NCBI RefSeq assembly: GCF_002243515.1
Contig: NZ_CP022657.1
Location: 1,851,001-1,915,000 of the forward strand
Reading direction: 5' to 3'
DNA from: Tumebacillus algifaecis
Lineage (GTDB): Bacteria; Bacillota; Bacilli; Tumebacillales; Tumebacillaceae
Length of the DNA: 64,000 nucleotides
Shown here one piece after another: positions 44,484 to 56,232 of this stretch. The notes below the pieces were generated by a model. It was given only the letters and a program-made list of their open reading frames with translations, did no database searches and was not told where the DNA came from. The translations under genes were made by a program, and so were the position numbers. The first letter of the stretch is position 1. The number at the start of each line of letters is the position of its first letter.

Positions 44484-44521
44484 AAAAAAGCAACCGAGCC
44501 AAGTGGTCGGTTGCTTTTTTA
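44484..44521. terminator. Bidirectional terminator after lipB
   Basis: AAAAAAGCAACCGA and TCGGTTGCTTTTTT pair perfectly. The chemoreceptor gene on the minus strand ends 22 bases away. Confidence 0.85.
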
Positions 44522-44542
44522 GTAGGGGCTTGAGCCCAGGTC

Positions 44543-46294
44543 TTACTTCGTTTTGTCGCCTTCTTCGTCATCGGTGCGGATCAGTTGGCTAGCGAGGCGG
44601 TTTGCTTGTTCTTGCAGTGCTTGGTTCGAGTCATTGAGCGAGTAGATCGACTTCAACTGCTCGGTAAAGTTTTGTTGGATCAGTTCGACCGATGCAGCCG
44701 TTTGTTCCGACATCGAGGATACCGATTCGACGGTGGAGAGCAGCGATTCCTTGCTTTGTTCAACCACTTGGATCGTCTGGGTAACTTTTTGTACGGAAGA
44801 AGCAACCGCTTGTACATTATTGCGGATGTGGTAGAAGCTTTGGATCGTGTCTTCAACCTGCGTGGTTTGTTCACGCAGCGAGTCTTCTGCGATCCGCATT
44901 TCTTGACCGGTTGAGACGATGTCGCGAGAGATGTCGCTCAACAGCTCGTCGATCTCCTGTGAAGCTTGTTTGGTGTTCGCAGACAGTTTGCGAATCTCAT
45001 CGGCAACGACAGAGAAACCACGGCCATGTTCGCCTGCGCGTGCTGCTTCAATCGATGCGTTCAGCGACAGCAAGCCCGTTTGTTCCGCAACGTCCTGAAT
45101 GCTGGACAGGAGGGAGTTGATGCGGCGCGTACGTTCTTCGAGCGAGTAAATCTTTTGTCCCAAACCGAGGGTGATCGCTTCCGTCTGCGAAGACTTTTGC
45201 TTGAGTCCTTCGACGATGTCGATCCCTTGTACCGACTCGTCCACACATTTGGCGATCGAGCTGTGCGCTTCGGAGGTGTGGGTGAGAATTTCTCCGATCT
45301 TGGCATTGATGTCCCAGAGCTGGCTGTTGCCGCGCTCCGCTTCGGACGCCAAGTATTCGGTGGTGGTGGAGATTTCTTGCAGGGAGCGCAGAACGTGCTC
45401 CGCTTGGCCTTTCGAGTTGTCAGAAACGGCTGCAACTTGCGTAAAGGTGGTTACCAGTTGACCAGTGGCCGATTCGATCTCTTTCATCATATTGCGAATC
45501 TTTTTCACCATCTCGTTGAAACCGGTGACAACGACGCCGATCTCATCTTGGCTGTTCACTTTCATTTCCACATTCAGGTTGCCCGATCCGACTTGATCCA
45601 CAGCGTTGGAAAGTTCTTTGATCGGAGACAGCATGCGCTTGAGGTAGAAGTATTGGACTGCGAAGATGATCAGGAACAGCACAACCAGCGCAACACCTAG
45701 ACCTTTAACCATACTAATTTGTGATTCATGAATGATGTTTGCGCTCATGTCGATCGAGAACATTGCGACCACGTTGCCGCTCGAATCGAGCACCGGCGTG
45801 ATGACGGTGAACCAGCTGCCAAATTGGTCTTCATAAATGTTGGTGGTGGCAGGTTCTTTTGTTGCTTTTGCTTTTTCCACGGCTGCTACGTATGCCGGGA
45901 AAGGTTCCATTTCAGCACCTGGAACGGCTCCCACTTCGATCAGCGAGGACGGGTTGGAGATCGATTTGAACATGCCGTTGGTGTTCAGTTCACCTTCGAA
46001 AAGATAGGCTTGTGCAACGTTGGTGTTATATTTCGAAATCTTGTCCAACTGTGCGACCAGTTCTTTTTGCGAAGCAGCATTGACATCCAGTTCTGATTCA
46101 GCCTTTTTGACCAGATTGGGGTCAAAGCTGTTTGCAATCAGGTTGCCCAATCCTTTACCTTGTTGGGAAAGTGTCTCGGTGATGACCTTTCCTTCAAAAT
46201 AGTAGCTGGCAGCGATCATTGTAATACCAACTAAGAAGGTAAAGATGGCTGAGAGCAAAAGATTTTTCTGAAAAAAGGAAAATCTTTTAAACAT
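44543..46294 (-). CDS. Methyl-accepting chemotaxis protein
   Basis: A 583-residue chemoreceptor. It has a membrane span at about 10-32 ([22 protein letters not shown]), an extracellular sensor domain of about 155 residues, a second span near 190-212 ([21 protein letters not shown]), a HAMP domain (about 213-265) and a long helical signalling domain with the conserved tip [31 protein letters not shown]. It should relay an external signal to CheA and CheW, which are not in the window. The second of two close ATG codons is preferred, behind AAGGCGGTG. The ligand is unknown. Confidence 0.92.
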   Translation of the reverse strand: MFKRFSFFQKNLLLSAIFTFLVGITMIAASYYFEGKVITETLSQQGKGLGNLIANSFDPNLVKKAESELDVNAASQKELVAQLDKISKYNTNVAQAYLFEGELNTNGMFKSISNPSSLIEVGAVPGAEMEPFPAYVAAVEKAKATKEPATTNIYEDQFGSWFTVITPVLDSSGNVVAMFSIDMSANIIHESQISMVKGLGVALVVLFLIIFAVQYFYLKRMLSPIKELSNAVDQVGSGNLNVEMKVNSQDEIGVVVTGFNEMVKKIRNMMKEIESATGQLVTTFTQVAAVSDNSKGQAEHVLRSLQEISTTTEYLASEAERGNSQLWDINAKIGEILTHTSEAHSSIAKCVDESVQGIDIVEGLKQKSSQTEAITLGLGQKIYSLEERTRRINSLLSSIQDVAEQTGLLSLNASIEAARAGEHGRGFSVVADEIRKLSANTKQASQEIDELLSDISRDIVSTGQEMRIAEDSLREQTTQVEDTIQSFYHIRNNVQAVASSVQKVTQTIQVVEQSKESLLSTVESVSSMSEQTAASVELIQQNFTEQLKSIYSLNDSNQALQEQANRLASQLIRTDDEEGDKTK

Positions 46295-46601
46295 GCACAT
46301 GCACCGCCTTAATATGATAAATATTTCGATTGTACTGAATAGTTCTACGTCAAGAGCATTTTATCCTTCCTTGAAATATTCTTCTAATCATGTAAGTTCA
46401 AGATTTTACTAATAGTAGTATATTACCTGATAAATATCAAAACTTCAAAACTTATTTTTAGTTCAAACAAGCAGGAAAAATAGTTTTTAGGTAATAGAAT
46501 GGTGCGCATTGAGTTTTTGTTCGGTTCAAGTGAACAGTTTATAAAAAAAACCGAAACAACCCGGGAAAAAAACCGGGTGTTTCGGTTACAAATGTTCTGC
46601 C
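46295..46601. other. AT-rich gap between the chemoreceptor and NRPS genes
   Basis: About 300 bases, clearly more AT-rich than its surroundings. It holds the start region of the chemoreceptor gene, a 12-base palindrome GTTCAAGTGAAC (46523-46534) and the NRPS terminator. I saw no gene and no convincing promoter; a sigma-D-like match for the chemoreceptor was too weak to annotate. Confidence 0.5.
46543..46587 (-). terminator. Rho-independent terminator after the NRPS gene
   Basis: On the minus strand AACCGAAACACCCGG pairs with CCGGGTTGTTTCGGTT, with one mismatch, and is followed by T residues. Confidence 0.8.
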
Positions 46602-49600
46602 TTACACAAACTGCAGCTGTTTTTCCGCTTTTTTTGCGGCTTTGGCTTGCGTGTATGCGGCGGCTTGCTTTTTCGCTTCGAGCGTCTCCAACAGGGCCCA
46701 ATGCTTGGAAGCTGGCAGATAGCCTATGTTGATCGCGTGTTTGAGAATGGCATAGATCAGCTCGCGATCCGGTTCGGGGCAAACGATGTTCGATCCAGCA
46801 AGCAATTTTTTCGTGGCTTTGCAGGAGATCTTCATCACCGGGTCTTCGGTATTCAGCTCGTTAAAGTGAGCGAAGATCAGTTGCAGCGCCTCATGATGTT
46901 TGGGAGAATCATTGTCTTGGAACAGCCACCACATGTAATCTTGCGAATCCATGGTCAGGATGCTATAGCCAAGCCCTTGCACGATCGAGATGAATTTCTC
47001 CGTTTTGATTTGCTTTGGATTGCATAGATGCAGGGTCTGAGAGATCGTATCCTTACGCATGACCGAATGAACGAGCGCTTTCGAGCAGTAGTTGACAGGA
47101 GTCATATCGACATAATTCGGGTCTTCCGGCGTCGTTTCCAGCATCAAGGTCGCTTTCATCCATTGATAGAAAGCGTTGCTTTCGATATTGCGCTGGAAGC
47201 GTCCTGTCACCGAATGGCCGACGAGGTTGCCGACGCGGTAAACGGTGCACAGCACCCCTTGCTTGATCGCTTCGCGCACAAGCTTTTCTGCGCGGAATTT
47301 GGTCTCGCAGTAGAGGTTGTGGAACGTTTGACCACGGTCAAAGTCGCCTTCGGTCACGACGTACTCTTCCTCGTCCGTTTCGTTTGGACCCATGATGCTC
47401 AGCGTCGATACGTAGTGGAAGCGAACGCCTTCACGTCGGCGCGCGATGTCGAGCAACTGCTCGGTCGAGCGGACGTTGACCTGTTGGAAATGCTCTTCAT
47501 CTCCGTAGTAGCGGACATCGGCGCCACAGTGGATGACAGCATCCGATTGGGAGTAGACGATCTCGCGCTCTTCCTCGGAGAGGCCAAGCCCTTCTTGGGT
47601 CAGGTCGCCTGAAAGCGCGGTGACGCGCTCTTTCGCTTCCTCTGCCATCGCATGTCCGAAGTAGTAATCGACCGTTTCGAGCAGACGCTCTTGCGGGGTT
47701 ACGTCTTTGGAAGGGCGAATCAGGCAGTAGATGTGAGCATCGGTGTCTTTCAGCAGATCGTGCAGGATGTGCGAGCCGAGGTAGCCAGTCGCTCCGGTCA
47801 GGAAAACGACGTTTGGCTTTTGCAGCTTCAAGCGGCAGACCGCTTCTTTTTTCCCGGCTGCTGCGCCTTCGGCCGTTTGCACGATAAACTGCTCAAACTG
47901 GGTCAGCGCGATTTCGCACGCGGCATCTTGGGCGATGCGAAGTTCAAGTTCGGCGACGGTCGGATGTTTGTAAAAATCTTGAATCGTCAGCGTCGGATAG
48001 TAAGGTTTTAATTTTACAAGGCACGGCAGAATGTTCAGCGAGTGGCCACCCATGGCGAAAAAGTTATCATGGATGCCAACTTGCTTCACGCCGAGGATCT
48101 CTTGCCAGACTTCTGCAATCAGGCGTTGTACATCATTTTGCGGCGCTACATAAACCTCGTCTCCGCCCGAGTTGACATCTTCGGGAGACGGAAGCGCTCG
48201 GTGATCGATCTTTCCGTTGATTGTAACCGGAATCGACGGAATGTTGATCACATAGGCCGGAACCATATAGTCGGATAAAGATTCCGCCAGGAAGGCTTGA
48301 ATTTCTGCCGGGCGGACAGGTTGTTCGGTCACGACATACGCAACGAGACGCTTTTGTCCAATCGGGTCTACGCTTGCGATGACGATTCCTTCTTTGATCT
48401 GCGGATGCTGCAAAAGCGCCGCTTCGATCTCGCCGAGTTCGATGCGGTATCCACGGATTTTGACTTGGTTGTCGATGCGTCCTTGGAACTCGATGTTTCC
48501 ATCGGGCAACATCCGGCCCAAGTCGCCAGTTTTGTACATCTTTTCACCCGGACGGAAAGGGTTGCTGATGAACTTTTCTGCGGTCAGTTCCGGACGGCGG
48601 AAATAGCCGCGCGCTACGCCGGCACCACCGATGTAAAGTTCACCGCATGCTCCGATCGGTACGAGGTTCAAATGGCTATCTAGCAGATAGACTTCGGTAT
48701 TCTGCAGAGCGCGGCCAATCGGCAATGGATTGGGCAGGCTTTGCTTACCGCGGGAAGACCAGCCGGTGGCACTGACAGTTGTTTCGGTCGGACCGTAGTT
48801 GTTGATGTAATGTACGCGCTGGGACCAAAGTTCAGCGAGCGGAACGGGACAAGCGTCACCTCCGGTGACGATCACTTCCAAGTTTGGGCCTGCTTCAAGC
48901 GGCAATTGGCTGAGCATCGACGGCGTGGTCACGAAGAATGTGATCGCTTCGCGCTCCAGCAAGTCGGTCAAAGCCTCAGCGTTTTTCAACTCGTGAGAAG
49001 GAGCCATGATCAGCGTGGCACCGCGCGTCAAAGTAAAGAAGACCTCCATGACGGACGGGTCGAACGCCAGCGAGATGAACTGCAGTACACGGCTCTTTTC
49101 ATGAAGTTCAAAAAATTCGCCTTGTGCCACCGCAAGATTGCACAGGCCGCGGTGATGAAGCATCGTCCCTTTCGGCTTACCGGTCGAACCGGATGTGTAG
49201 ATGACGTACGCCAAATCTTCCGGGGCGGTTTCCGAAGCAACCGCGGTTGTCGGATACGTGCCAACGACCGGCATTTCTGAGTCCAGAGAGAAGACTTCGC
49301 CGTTAAAGCCGATCAGCTTATCGAGCAGGAAGTCCTTCGTGATGATGAGCAACGCGTTCGAGTCTTCGAGCAAGTAGTCAATGCGCGCCTGCGGTGCATC
49401 GGGGTCGATCGGCAAATAGGCGCCGCCGGCCTTCAGTACACCCAAGACGCTAATGATCATCTCCATCGAGCGGTTGACCATGATCGCGATAATGGAGTCG
49501 CGGTCGCAGCCGCACGCACGAAGCGCATGGGCTAACTGGTTTGCCTTCTCGTTCAGCTGGACGTAGGTTAATTCCTCGTCCTGGTAGCGAACGGCGATGT

Positions 49601-50492
49601 TATCAGGCGTGCGCAGAACTTGTTCTTCGAAGACGTCGATGATCGTTTTGTCAGACGGGAAAAAGGCTTCCGTTTCGTTGAAGGAAGCGAGCAGTTGCAT
49701 CTCAACTTCGGACAGCATGTGCAGCTCGGAAACCAAAGTTTTTGGCGCTTCGGTGATCGAGTGCAGCAGCGTTTGGAAGTTTTGCAACATCCGTTTGATC
49801 GTGCTCGATTCGTACAGCCCGCCATCATAAGTGAAGGACACGCGCAGATCGGTCTTCGTGTTTTTGAGCGTAAGTCCAATCTCGACGCCAACTTGTTTCA
49901 AAGCGCGGATATGCCCTTGGCGTTTGCCGTTTTCCATCGCAAAACAAGCAGGAAACGCTGCATGTTGAAATTCGGCGTTCTGTGCCGAATGATCGGCGAT
50001 CAGTTGCTCCATTTCGCAGGTTTGCGCAACGAGTGCGGCGATGTTGATCTCGGCCAGCACTTCCGAGAAATCGGAGTTTTGCGAAAAATCAAGGCGAAGC
50101 GGCAAAAGGAAATTCCGTGCTTCACTCGTCTCCGTCAAGGCGGAGTTGTGCACGCCGATCATCATTTCGTCGGCACGGCTGTAGCGGTGCAAAAGCACTG
50201 AAAACGCAGCTAGCACGACAGAGGAGAGCGAGGTTTGCGTCGAGTTGCTCAGGTTGCGAAGCTTCTCCGTCAATTCTGCAGACAAGGTGATTTCGCTTTC
50301 ACGCAGTTCTGTCGCTTTCTTTTGAGCGCGAGAGAAATCGGTCGACATTTCCAAGACCGGCAGTGGAGACTGCCAGTGATTGGCAAAGAAGTTTTTCAAG
50401 CTGTCAGATGCTTGCGTCGGCCCCGTAGACGCAAGTGAGTTATCGGCGGTCTCTTTCCCAGAGAGACCTTTGCCTTGATCATCATTTAGCAT
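46602..50492 (-). CDS. One-module NRPS with C-terminal thioester reductase (partial C-A-T-R)
   Basis: A protein of about 1296 residues (numbers from this start). Residues 50-250 resemble only the C-terminal half of a condensation domain; HHxxxDG is absent. The adenylation domain (about 280-770) is complete: YTSGSTGKPKG at 432-442, NNYGPTETT, YKTGD, RGYRIELGEIE, and NGKID with the A10 Lys. The carrier domain has GGHSL, phosphopantetheine Ser818. The reductase (about 890-1290) has GATGYLG at 900 and YCETK at 1061. The product should be released as an aldehyde or alcohol. The layout recalls fungal Lys2. By alignment to GrsA, I read the specificity code as D-P-M-V-V-G-N-V-S-K, without a match I know. 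An ATG four codons earlier is an alternative start. No other biosynthetic gene or phosphopantetheinyl transferase is adjacent. Confidence 0.9.
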   Translation of the reverse strand: MLNDDQGKGLSGKETADNSLASTGPTQASDSLKNFFANHWQSPLPVLEMSTDFSRAQKKATELRESEITLSAELTEKLRNLSNSTQTSLSSVVLAAFSVLLHRYSRADEMMIGVHNSALTETSEARNFLLPLRLDFSQNSDFSEVLAEINIAALVAQTCEMEQLIADHSAQNAEFQHAAFPACFAMENGKRQGHIRALKQVGVEIGLTLKNTKTDLRVSFTYDGGLYESSTIKRMLQNFQTLLHSITEAPKTLVSELHMLSEVEMQLLASFNETEAFFPSDKTIIDVFEEQVLRTPDNIAVRYQDEELTYVQLNEKANQLAHALRACGCDRDSIIAIMVNRSMEMIISVLGVLKAGGAYLPIDPDAPQARIDYLLEDSNALLIITKDFLLDKLIGFNGEVFSLDSEMPVVGTYPTTAVASETAPEDLAYVIYTSGSTGKPKGTMLHHRGLCNLAVAQGEFFELHEKSRVLQFISLAFDPSVMEVFFTLTRGATLIMAPSHELKNAEALTDLLEREAITFFVTTPSMLSQLPLEAGPNLEVIVTGGDACPVPLAELWSQRVHYINNYGPTETTVSATGWSSRGKQSLPNPLPIGRALQNTEVYLLDSHLNLVPIGACGELYIGGAGVARGYFRRPELTAEKFISNPFRPGEKMYKTGDLGRMLPDGNIEFQGRIDNQVKIRGYRIELGEIEAALLQHPQIKEGIVIASVDPIGQKRLVAYVVTEQPVRPAEIQAFLAESLSDYMVPAYVINIPSIPVTINGKIDHRALPSPEDVNSGGDEVYVAPQNDVQRLIAEVWQEILGVKQVGIHDNFFAMGGHSLNILPCLVKLKPYYPTLTIQDFYKHPTVAELELRIAQDAACEIALTQFEQFIVQTAEGAAAGKKEAVCRLKLQKPNVVFLTGATGYLGSHILHDLLKDTDAHIYCLIRPSKDVTPQERLLETVDYYFGHAMAEEAKERVTALSGDLTQEGLGLSEEEREIVYSQSDAVIHCGADVRYYGDEEHFQQVNVRSTEQLLDIARRREGVRFHYVSTLSIMGPNETDEEEYVVTEGDFDRGQTFHNLYCETKFRAEKLVREAIKQGVLCTVYRVGNLVGHSVTGRFQRNIESNAFYQWMKATLMLETTPEDPNYVDMTPVNYCSKALVHSVMRKDTISQTLHLCNPKQIKTEKFISIVQGLGYSILTMDSQDYMWWLFQDNDSPKHHEALQLIFAHFNELNTEDPVMKISCKATKKLLAGSNIVCPEPDRELIYAILKHAINIGYLPASKHWALLETLEAKKQAAAYTQAKAAKKAEKQLQFV

Positions 50493-50729
50493 AACTACAC
50501 CCATCCCCCAATGGTTATTTTATCTTCAATCCCCATTAAAATTATACTTCTCTATCATTCCGTCGTCAACTTAATAGACCGTTAATTTTAATGCCCTTTT
50601 ATCTTCTAGTATAATCAGTGAACCAGAAATGAACTTCAAAGGCAAAATTTAGGAAATTTTATGCGGTTTTTTCTGTATCCAACTTATGCTAAAATGCAGA
50701 GTAGAAGAGTAAGAGAGGGGCCGTTTGGT

Positions 50730-51713
50730 TTGAAAAGAGTTTTTTCAGGTGTACAACCGTCAGGCAATCTGACGATCGGTAACTATTTAGGTGCACTCAA
50801 GCAGTTTGTAGAGTTGCAAAACGAGTCGGAAGCCCTCTATTGCGTCGTCGATTTGCACGCGATCACCGTTCCACAAGACCCGGATGATCTGCGCAGACGC
50901 TCGCGGGAGATCGCCAAGCTGTATTTGGCGTGCGGTGTGGACCCGAATAAAGCGACCGTGTTCATTCAATCTCATGTCAAGGAGCACGCAGAACTGGGGT
51001 GGCTTTTGCAATGCTCATCCTACATGGGAGAGTTGAACCGCATGACGCAGTTCAAAGATAAGTCGGAAGGGAAGCAGTCGGTGCAGGTCGGTCTGTATAC
51101 ATACCCGGTGCTGATGGCGGCCGACATCCTGCTTTACGACGCTACGCATGTGCCGGTCGGCGACGACCAGAAACAGCACATCGAGCTGACCCGTGACATC
51201 GCTGCACGCTTCAACGGGCGTTTTGGCGAGACGTTTGTCATTCCGGAACCGCAAATTCAGGAATTTGGCGCCCGCATCATGGCGCTGGATGAACCGACGA
51301 AAAAAATGTCCAAATCGGCGGAGAACGAAGGGGCGCGCATCGCGATTCTCGAAGATCCGTCCGTGTTCAAGAAAAAGATCATGCGCGCTGTGACCGACAC
51401 CGAGAATGAAATTCGTTTTGACGAAGAGAACAAGCCGGGCGTATCGAACTTGCTGACGATCTACTCCCTGTTTGCAGGCGAGTCGGTGGACACGTTGGTC
51501 GCTCGCTACCAAGGGCAAGGTTATGGCAACCTCAAAAAGGATCTCGTCGAAGTGATGACCGACAAGCTCGGAGCGATTCAACAGCGGTATAACGAACTGA
51601 GCGACACAGACGAGCTCGACAAAATTTTGGCGGCCAGCGCCGAGCGAGCGCGCACAATCGCTGAGCGGACGGTCAATCGCGTGAAAGACGCGATGGGTCT
51701 GGTTCGTTTGTAA
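50730..51713 (+). CDS. trpS: Tryptophanyl-tRNA synthetase
   Basis: A class I synthetase that charges tRNA-Trp. The 327-residue protein has the HIGH-type motif in GVQPSGNLTIGNYLGALK near 6-23 and KMSKS in KKMSKSA near 194. VGDDQKQHIELTRD near 143 is typical. The TTG at 50730 is chosen because GAGAGGGG precedes it and the protein then starts KRVFSGVQPSG as its relatives do; 23 more codons are open upstream. A TGCTAAAAT extended -10 lies at 50687-50695. No T-box leader is seen. It is divergent from the NRPS gene. Confidence 0.96.
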   Translation: MKRVFSGVQPSGNLTIGNYLGALKQFVELQNESEALYCVVDLHAITVPQDPDDLRRRSREIAKLYLACGVDPNKATVFIQSHVKEHAELGWLLQCSSYMGELNRMTQFKDKSEGKQSVQVGLYTYPVLMAADILLYDATHVPVGDDQKQHIELTRDIAARFNGRFGETFVIPEPQIQEFGARIMALDEPTKKMSKSAENEGARIAILEDPSVFKKKIMRAVTDTENEIRFDEENKPGVSNLLTIYSLFAGESVDTLVARYQGQGYGNLKKDLVEVMTDKLGAIQQRYNELSDTDELDKILAASAERARTIAERTVNRVKDAMGLVRL

Positions 51714-51766
51714 AGCATCGCGATTGTAAAGGGTACAAAGTTGGAGTGTTTGTAAAACTTCCTAAT

Positions 51767-51806
51767 AAAACTGACAGGTTTCCGCTAGGGATTTGTCAGT
51801 TTTTTC
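51767..51806 (+). terminator. Rho-independent terminator after trpS
   Basis: AAAACTGACA and TGTCAGTTTT pair around a 17-base loop, followed by T residues. Confidence 0.85.
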
Positions 51807-51951
51807 CATGTGGAATAGAGGATTCATTCACTGATTTACCCTTTATGAAAGCGGTTGTGTGGTATAATAAGCCGTATGTGCCATTCTTTTTACTCGTGGT
51901 GACAGCATATATCCAACACATAGAAGCACTTGGGTAGGAGGTTTTTGATTC

Positions 51952-53607
<1,656 letters not shown>

Positions 53608-53622
53608 GAGGAGGAACACATC

Positions 53623-54027
53623 ATGTCTGAAACAAAAATCCGTGTACTTGTTGCCAAGCCCGGTCTCGACGGTCATGACCGCGGGGCGCTTGTCGTCGCC
53701 AAAGCGCTGCGCGATGCGGGGATGGAAGTGATCTACACCGGCCTGCGTCAGACCCCGCAGCAGATCGTAGCTTCGGCGATCCAAGAGGACGTCGATGTGA
53801 TCGGCCTCTCCTCACTGTCCGGAGCGCACATGCATCTGTTCCCGGAGGTGGTGCGCCTGATGAAGGAACAAGGTTCGGACGACGTGCTGATCATCGGTGG
53901 AGGTGTCATTCCGGATGAGGACATCCCGGCGCTGAAAGCAGCGGGCATCTCCGAAGTGTTCACGCCGGGCACTCCGCTGACCGCTATGTCCGATTACATC
54001 CATGCCAACGTCAAAGACCGGGGGTAA
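53623..54027 (+). CDS. mcmA2: Methylmalonyl-CoA mutase, cobalamin-binding subunit
   Basis: A 134-residue protein with the B12 motif DGHDRGA (Asp17 to Gly21), SLSGAHM near 66 and GGG near 89. Together with the large subunit it gives the split mutase found in archaea and some Bacillales. AGGAGG precedes the ATG. The epimerase gene starts two bases after its stop. Confidence 0.94.
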   Translation: MSETKIRVLVAKPGLDGHDRGALVVAKALRDAGMEVIYTGLRQTPQQIVASAIQEDVDVIGLSSLSGAHMHLFPEVVRLMKEQGSDDVLIIGGGVIPDEDIPALKAAGISEVFTPGTPLTAMSDYIHANVKDRG

Positions 54028-54029
54028 GC

Positions 54030-54461
54030 ATGATGACGTTTGTTCCTTACAAAATTGATCATCTGGGTTTGGCTGTCTCTTCCATCGAAGAGACGCTCCC
54101 CTTGTATGCGAACGTGATCGGTCTAAAGGTGATTCATGAGGAGATCATCGACGACCAGATGGTGCGTGCGGTCTTCTTGGAGGTTGGAGAGAGTTGTGTG
54201 GAACTACTCGAACCGACTTCCCCCGAGTCGCCGATCGCCAAATACATCGAGAAAAAAGGACCGGGGATTCACCATGTCGCCTATGCGGTCGAGGATGTGC
54301 AAGCCGCGCTCGACCATGCGCAAGCGCAAGGGTTACGCCTGATCGACAAACAGCCGCGGCGGGGTGGCCACGGCAAATTGATCGGTTTCGTGCACCCGAA
54401 AGATACGCACGGTGTTTTGACCGAGTTCTGCCAGAAGATCGAGGAGACGGAGGAGAAGTAA
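54030..54461 (+). CDS. mce: Methylmalonyl-CoA epimerase
   Basis: It interconverts the (S) and (R) isomers so that carboxylase product can enter the mutase. The 143-residue VOC-fold protein has metal-ligand segments KIDHLGLAV, GIHHVAYAV and a late VLTEFCQK. GGGGG is just before the ATG; a second ATG is one codon later. The gene lies between mutase and carboxyltransferase genes. Confidence 0.93.
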   Translation: MMTFVPYKIDHLGLAVSSIEETLPLYANVIGLKVIHEEIIDDQMVRAVFLEVGESCVELLEPTSPESPIAKYIEKKGPGIHHVAYAVEDVQAALDHAQAQGLRLIDKQPRRGGHGKLIGFVHPKDTHGVLTEFCQKIEETEEK

Positions 54462-56003
54462 GTGGAGAAGAAGTTGATGGAACTGCATGATCGCCGCCGC
54501 AAGATTGAATTGGGCGGAGGTGACAAGCGGATTGCGGCCCAGCACGACAAGGGCAAGCTGACCGCCCGCGAGCGTTTGGAGATTCTGCTTGATGAAGGAT
54601 CGTTTCGCGAACTGAATCCTTTTATCGAACACCGTGCCACCCACTTTGGCATGGCTGATGCGGAAGGTCCGGGCGAAGGTGTCGTCACCGGTTGGGGCAA
54701 GATCAATGGCCGGATCGTCTATGTTTTTGCGCAAGACTTTACCGTTTTTGGCGGTGCGCTCGGTGAGATGCATGCGCTGAAAATTGCCAAGGTCATGGAT
54801 CTGGCAGCCAAAAATGGTGCTCCGGTGATCGGCTTGAACGATTCGGGCGGCGCACGAATTCAAGAAGGTGTCGCCTCGCTCGATGGGTATGGACATATCT
54901 TCTACCGCAACTCGATCTACTCCGGTGTCATCCCGCAGATCTCCGTGATCATGGGGCCGTGCGCAGGCGGCGCCGTCTATTCGCCTGCGATCACCGACTT
55001 CATTTTCATGGTCGAAGGCACCTCGCAGATGTTCATCACTGGGCCGAAAGTCATCGAGACGGTGACTGGTGAAAACATCTCCGCAGATAACCTCGGCGGC
55101 GCGCGCGTGCAGTCCAGCGTCTCTGGTGTCGCACATTTTACAGCCAAGACGGAAGAGGAAGTGTTGAACGAAGTTCGCCGCCTCTTGTCCTTCCTGCCGC
55201 AGAACAACATGGAAGAGCCGCCGCGAATCTTCTCCAAGCCGGATGACGGCTACTGCGAAGAACTGCTGGAAGTGGTTCCGGTCGAAGCGACGAAAGCGTA
55301 CGATGTGCGCGACGTGATCACCCGCATCGTTGACGACGGCGACTTCCTGGAAGTGCAGCCGAACTTTGCGAAAAACGCGGTGATCGGCCTGGCGCGCATC
55401 GAGGGCCATCCAGTCGGACTGATCGCCAACCAGCCCAAGTATATGGCGGGCGGTCTGGATATCGATTCGTCAGACAAAATCTCCCGCTTCATCCGTTTCT
55501 GCGACTGTTTCAACATCCCGCTGATCACGTTTGAAGATGTGACCGGCTTCATCCCAGGTGTCATGCAGGAGCACCGCGGCATCATTCGCCACGGCGCGAA
55601 GATCCTCTATGCGTATTCGGAGGCGACTGTGCCAAAGATCACCATCATCTTGCGCAAAGCGTTTGGCGGTGCGTATGTGGCACTCAATTCCAAAGCGATC
55701 GGGGCAGACCTCGTCTACTCGTGGCCGACCGGAGAAGTAGCCGTCATGGGTGCAGAAGGTGCGGCGAACATCGTGTTTGCCAAGGAGATCGCAGACAGCG
55801 AGAACCCGACCGAAACGCGTGCCCAAAAGATCGCAGAGTACAAAGACAAGTTCTCCAACCCCTATGTGGCAGCTTCTCTTGGCATGGTTGACGATGTGAT
55901 CGACCCGCGCGAGACCCGTCAGAAGCTGAAAGAGGCGCTGGAAATCTTGCGCAACAAGCGTGAGACTCGCCCGCCGAAGAAGCATGGGAACATCCCGCTC
56001 TAA
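54462..56003 (+). CDS. yqjD: Acyl-CoA carboxyltransferase beta subunit (propionyl-CoA carboxylase type)
   Basis: The 513-residue carboxyltransferase moves CO2 from biotin to an acyl-CoA, here probably propionyl-CoA to methylmalonyl-CoA. Crotonase-type oxyanion segments are GLNDSGGARIQEGV (about 124) and GPCAGGAVYSPA (about 164), and later FEDVTGFIPGVMQEHRGIIRHGAK and AFGGAYVALNSKAIGAD. The GTG start directly follows the mce stop. No biotin carboxylase or biotin carrier gene is in the window, so the partners must lie elsewhere. A sodium-pumping decarboxylase subunit is the alternative. Confidence 0.9.
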   Translation: MEKKLMELHDRRRKIELGGGDKRIAAQHDKGKLTARERLEILLDEGSFRELNPFIEHRATHFGMADAEGPGEGVVTGWGKINGRIVYVFAQDFTVFGGALGEMHALKIAKVMDLAAKNGAPVIGLNDSGGARIQEGVASLDGYGHIFYRNSIYSGVIPQISVIMGPCAGGAVYSPAITDFIFMVEGTSQMFITGPKVIETVTGENISADNLGGARVQSSVSGVAHFTAKTEEEVLNEVRRLLSFLPQNNMEEPPRIFSKPDDGYCEELLEVVPVEATKAYDVRDVITRIVDDGDFLEVQPNFAKNAVIGLARIEGHPVGLIANQPKYMAGGLDIDSSDKISRFIRFCDCFNIPLITFEDVTGFIPGVMQEHRGIIRHGAKILYAYSEATVPKITIILRKAFGGAYVALNSKAIGADLVYSWPTGEVAVMGAEGAANIVFAKEIADSENPTETRAQKIAEYKDKFSNPYVAASLGMVDDVIDPRETRQKLKEALEILRNKRETRPPKKHGNIPL

Positions 56004-56013
56004 GGAGGATGTC

Positions 56014-56232
56014 ATGTCACAGGACCAATTTGAAGTGACCTTCATCCGTGGACCGCGCGACGTTTCACCTTGGAAGCGCGCCGCCCGTGAGCTGGCGATG
56101 GCAACTGAGCGCTTGCAAACCGCAGAGACAGCGCTGCAGGCTCGCAACAGGTACGTGGAGAAGCGTCACGAGATCGCATGTGAGAAATATCCGAATGCCA
56201 TTTATACGCTGAAAGGCAGGAACACAAAATGA
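56014..56232 (+). CDS. 72-residue protein linked to the carboxyltransferase, unknown
   Basis: The peptide begins with a short strand-like segment (FEVTFIRGPRDVSPW) followed by a long charged helix (AARELAMATERLQTAETALQARNRYVEKRHE). AAGGAGG lies five bases before the ATG, 10 bases after the carboxyltransferase stop, and its end overlaps the peptidase start by four bases. There is no membrane segment or biotin site. Its position and the V-x-x-I-R-G start recall the small epsilon subunit of actinobacterial acyl-CoA carboxylases; this likeness is slight and is offered only as a hypothesis. Confidence 0.65.
   Translation: MSQDQFEVTFIRGPRDVSPWKRAARELAMATERLQTAETALQARNRYVEKRHEIACEKYPNAIYTLKGRNTK

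Noticed and set aside
46295-46360. Sigma-D-type promoter for the chemoreceptor gene
   Set aside because: The best match fits only about half of the -10 positions, so it is not reported.
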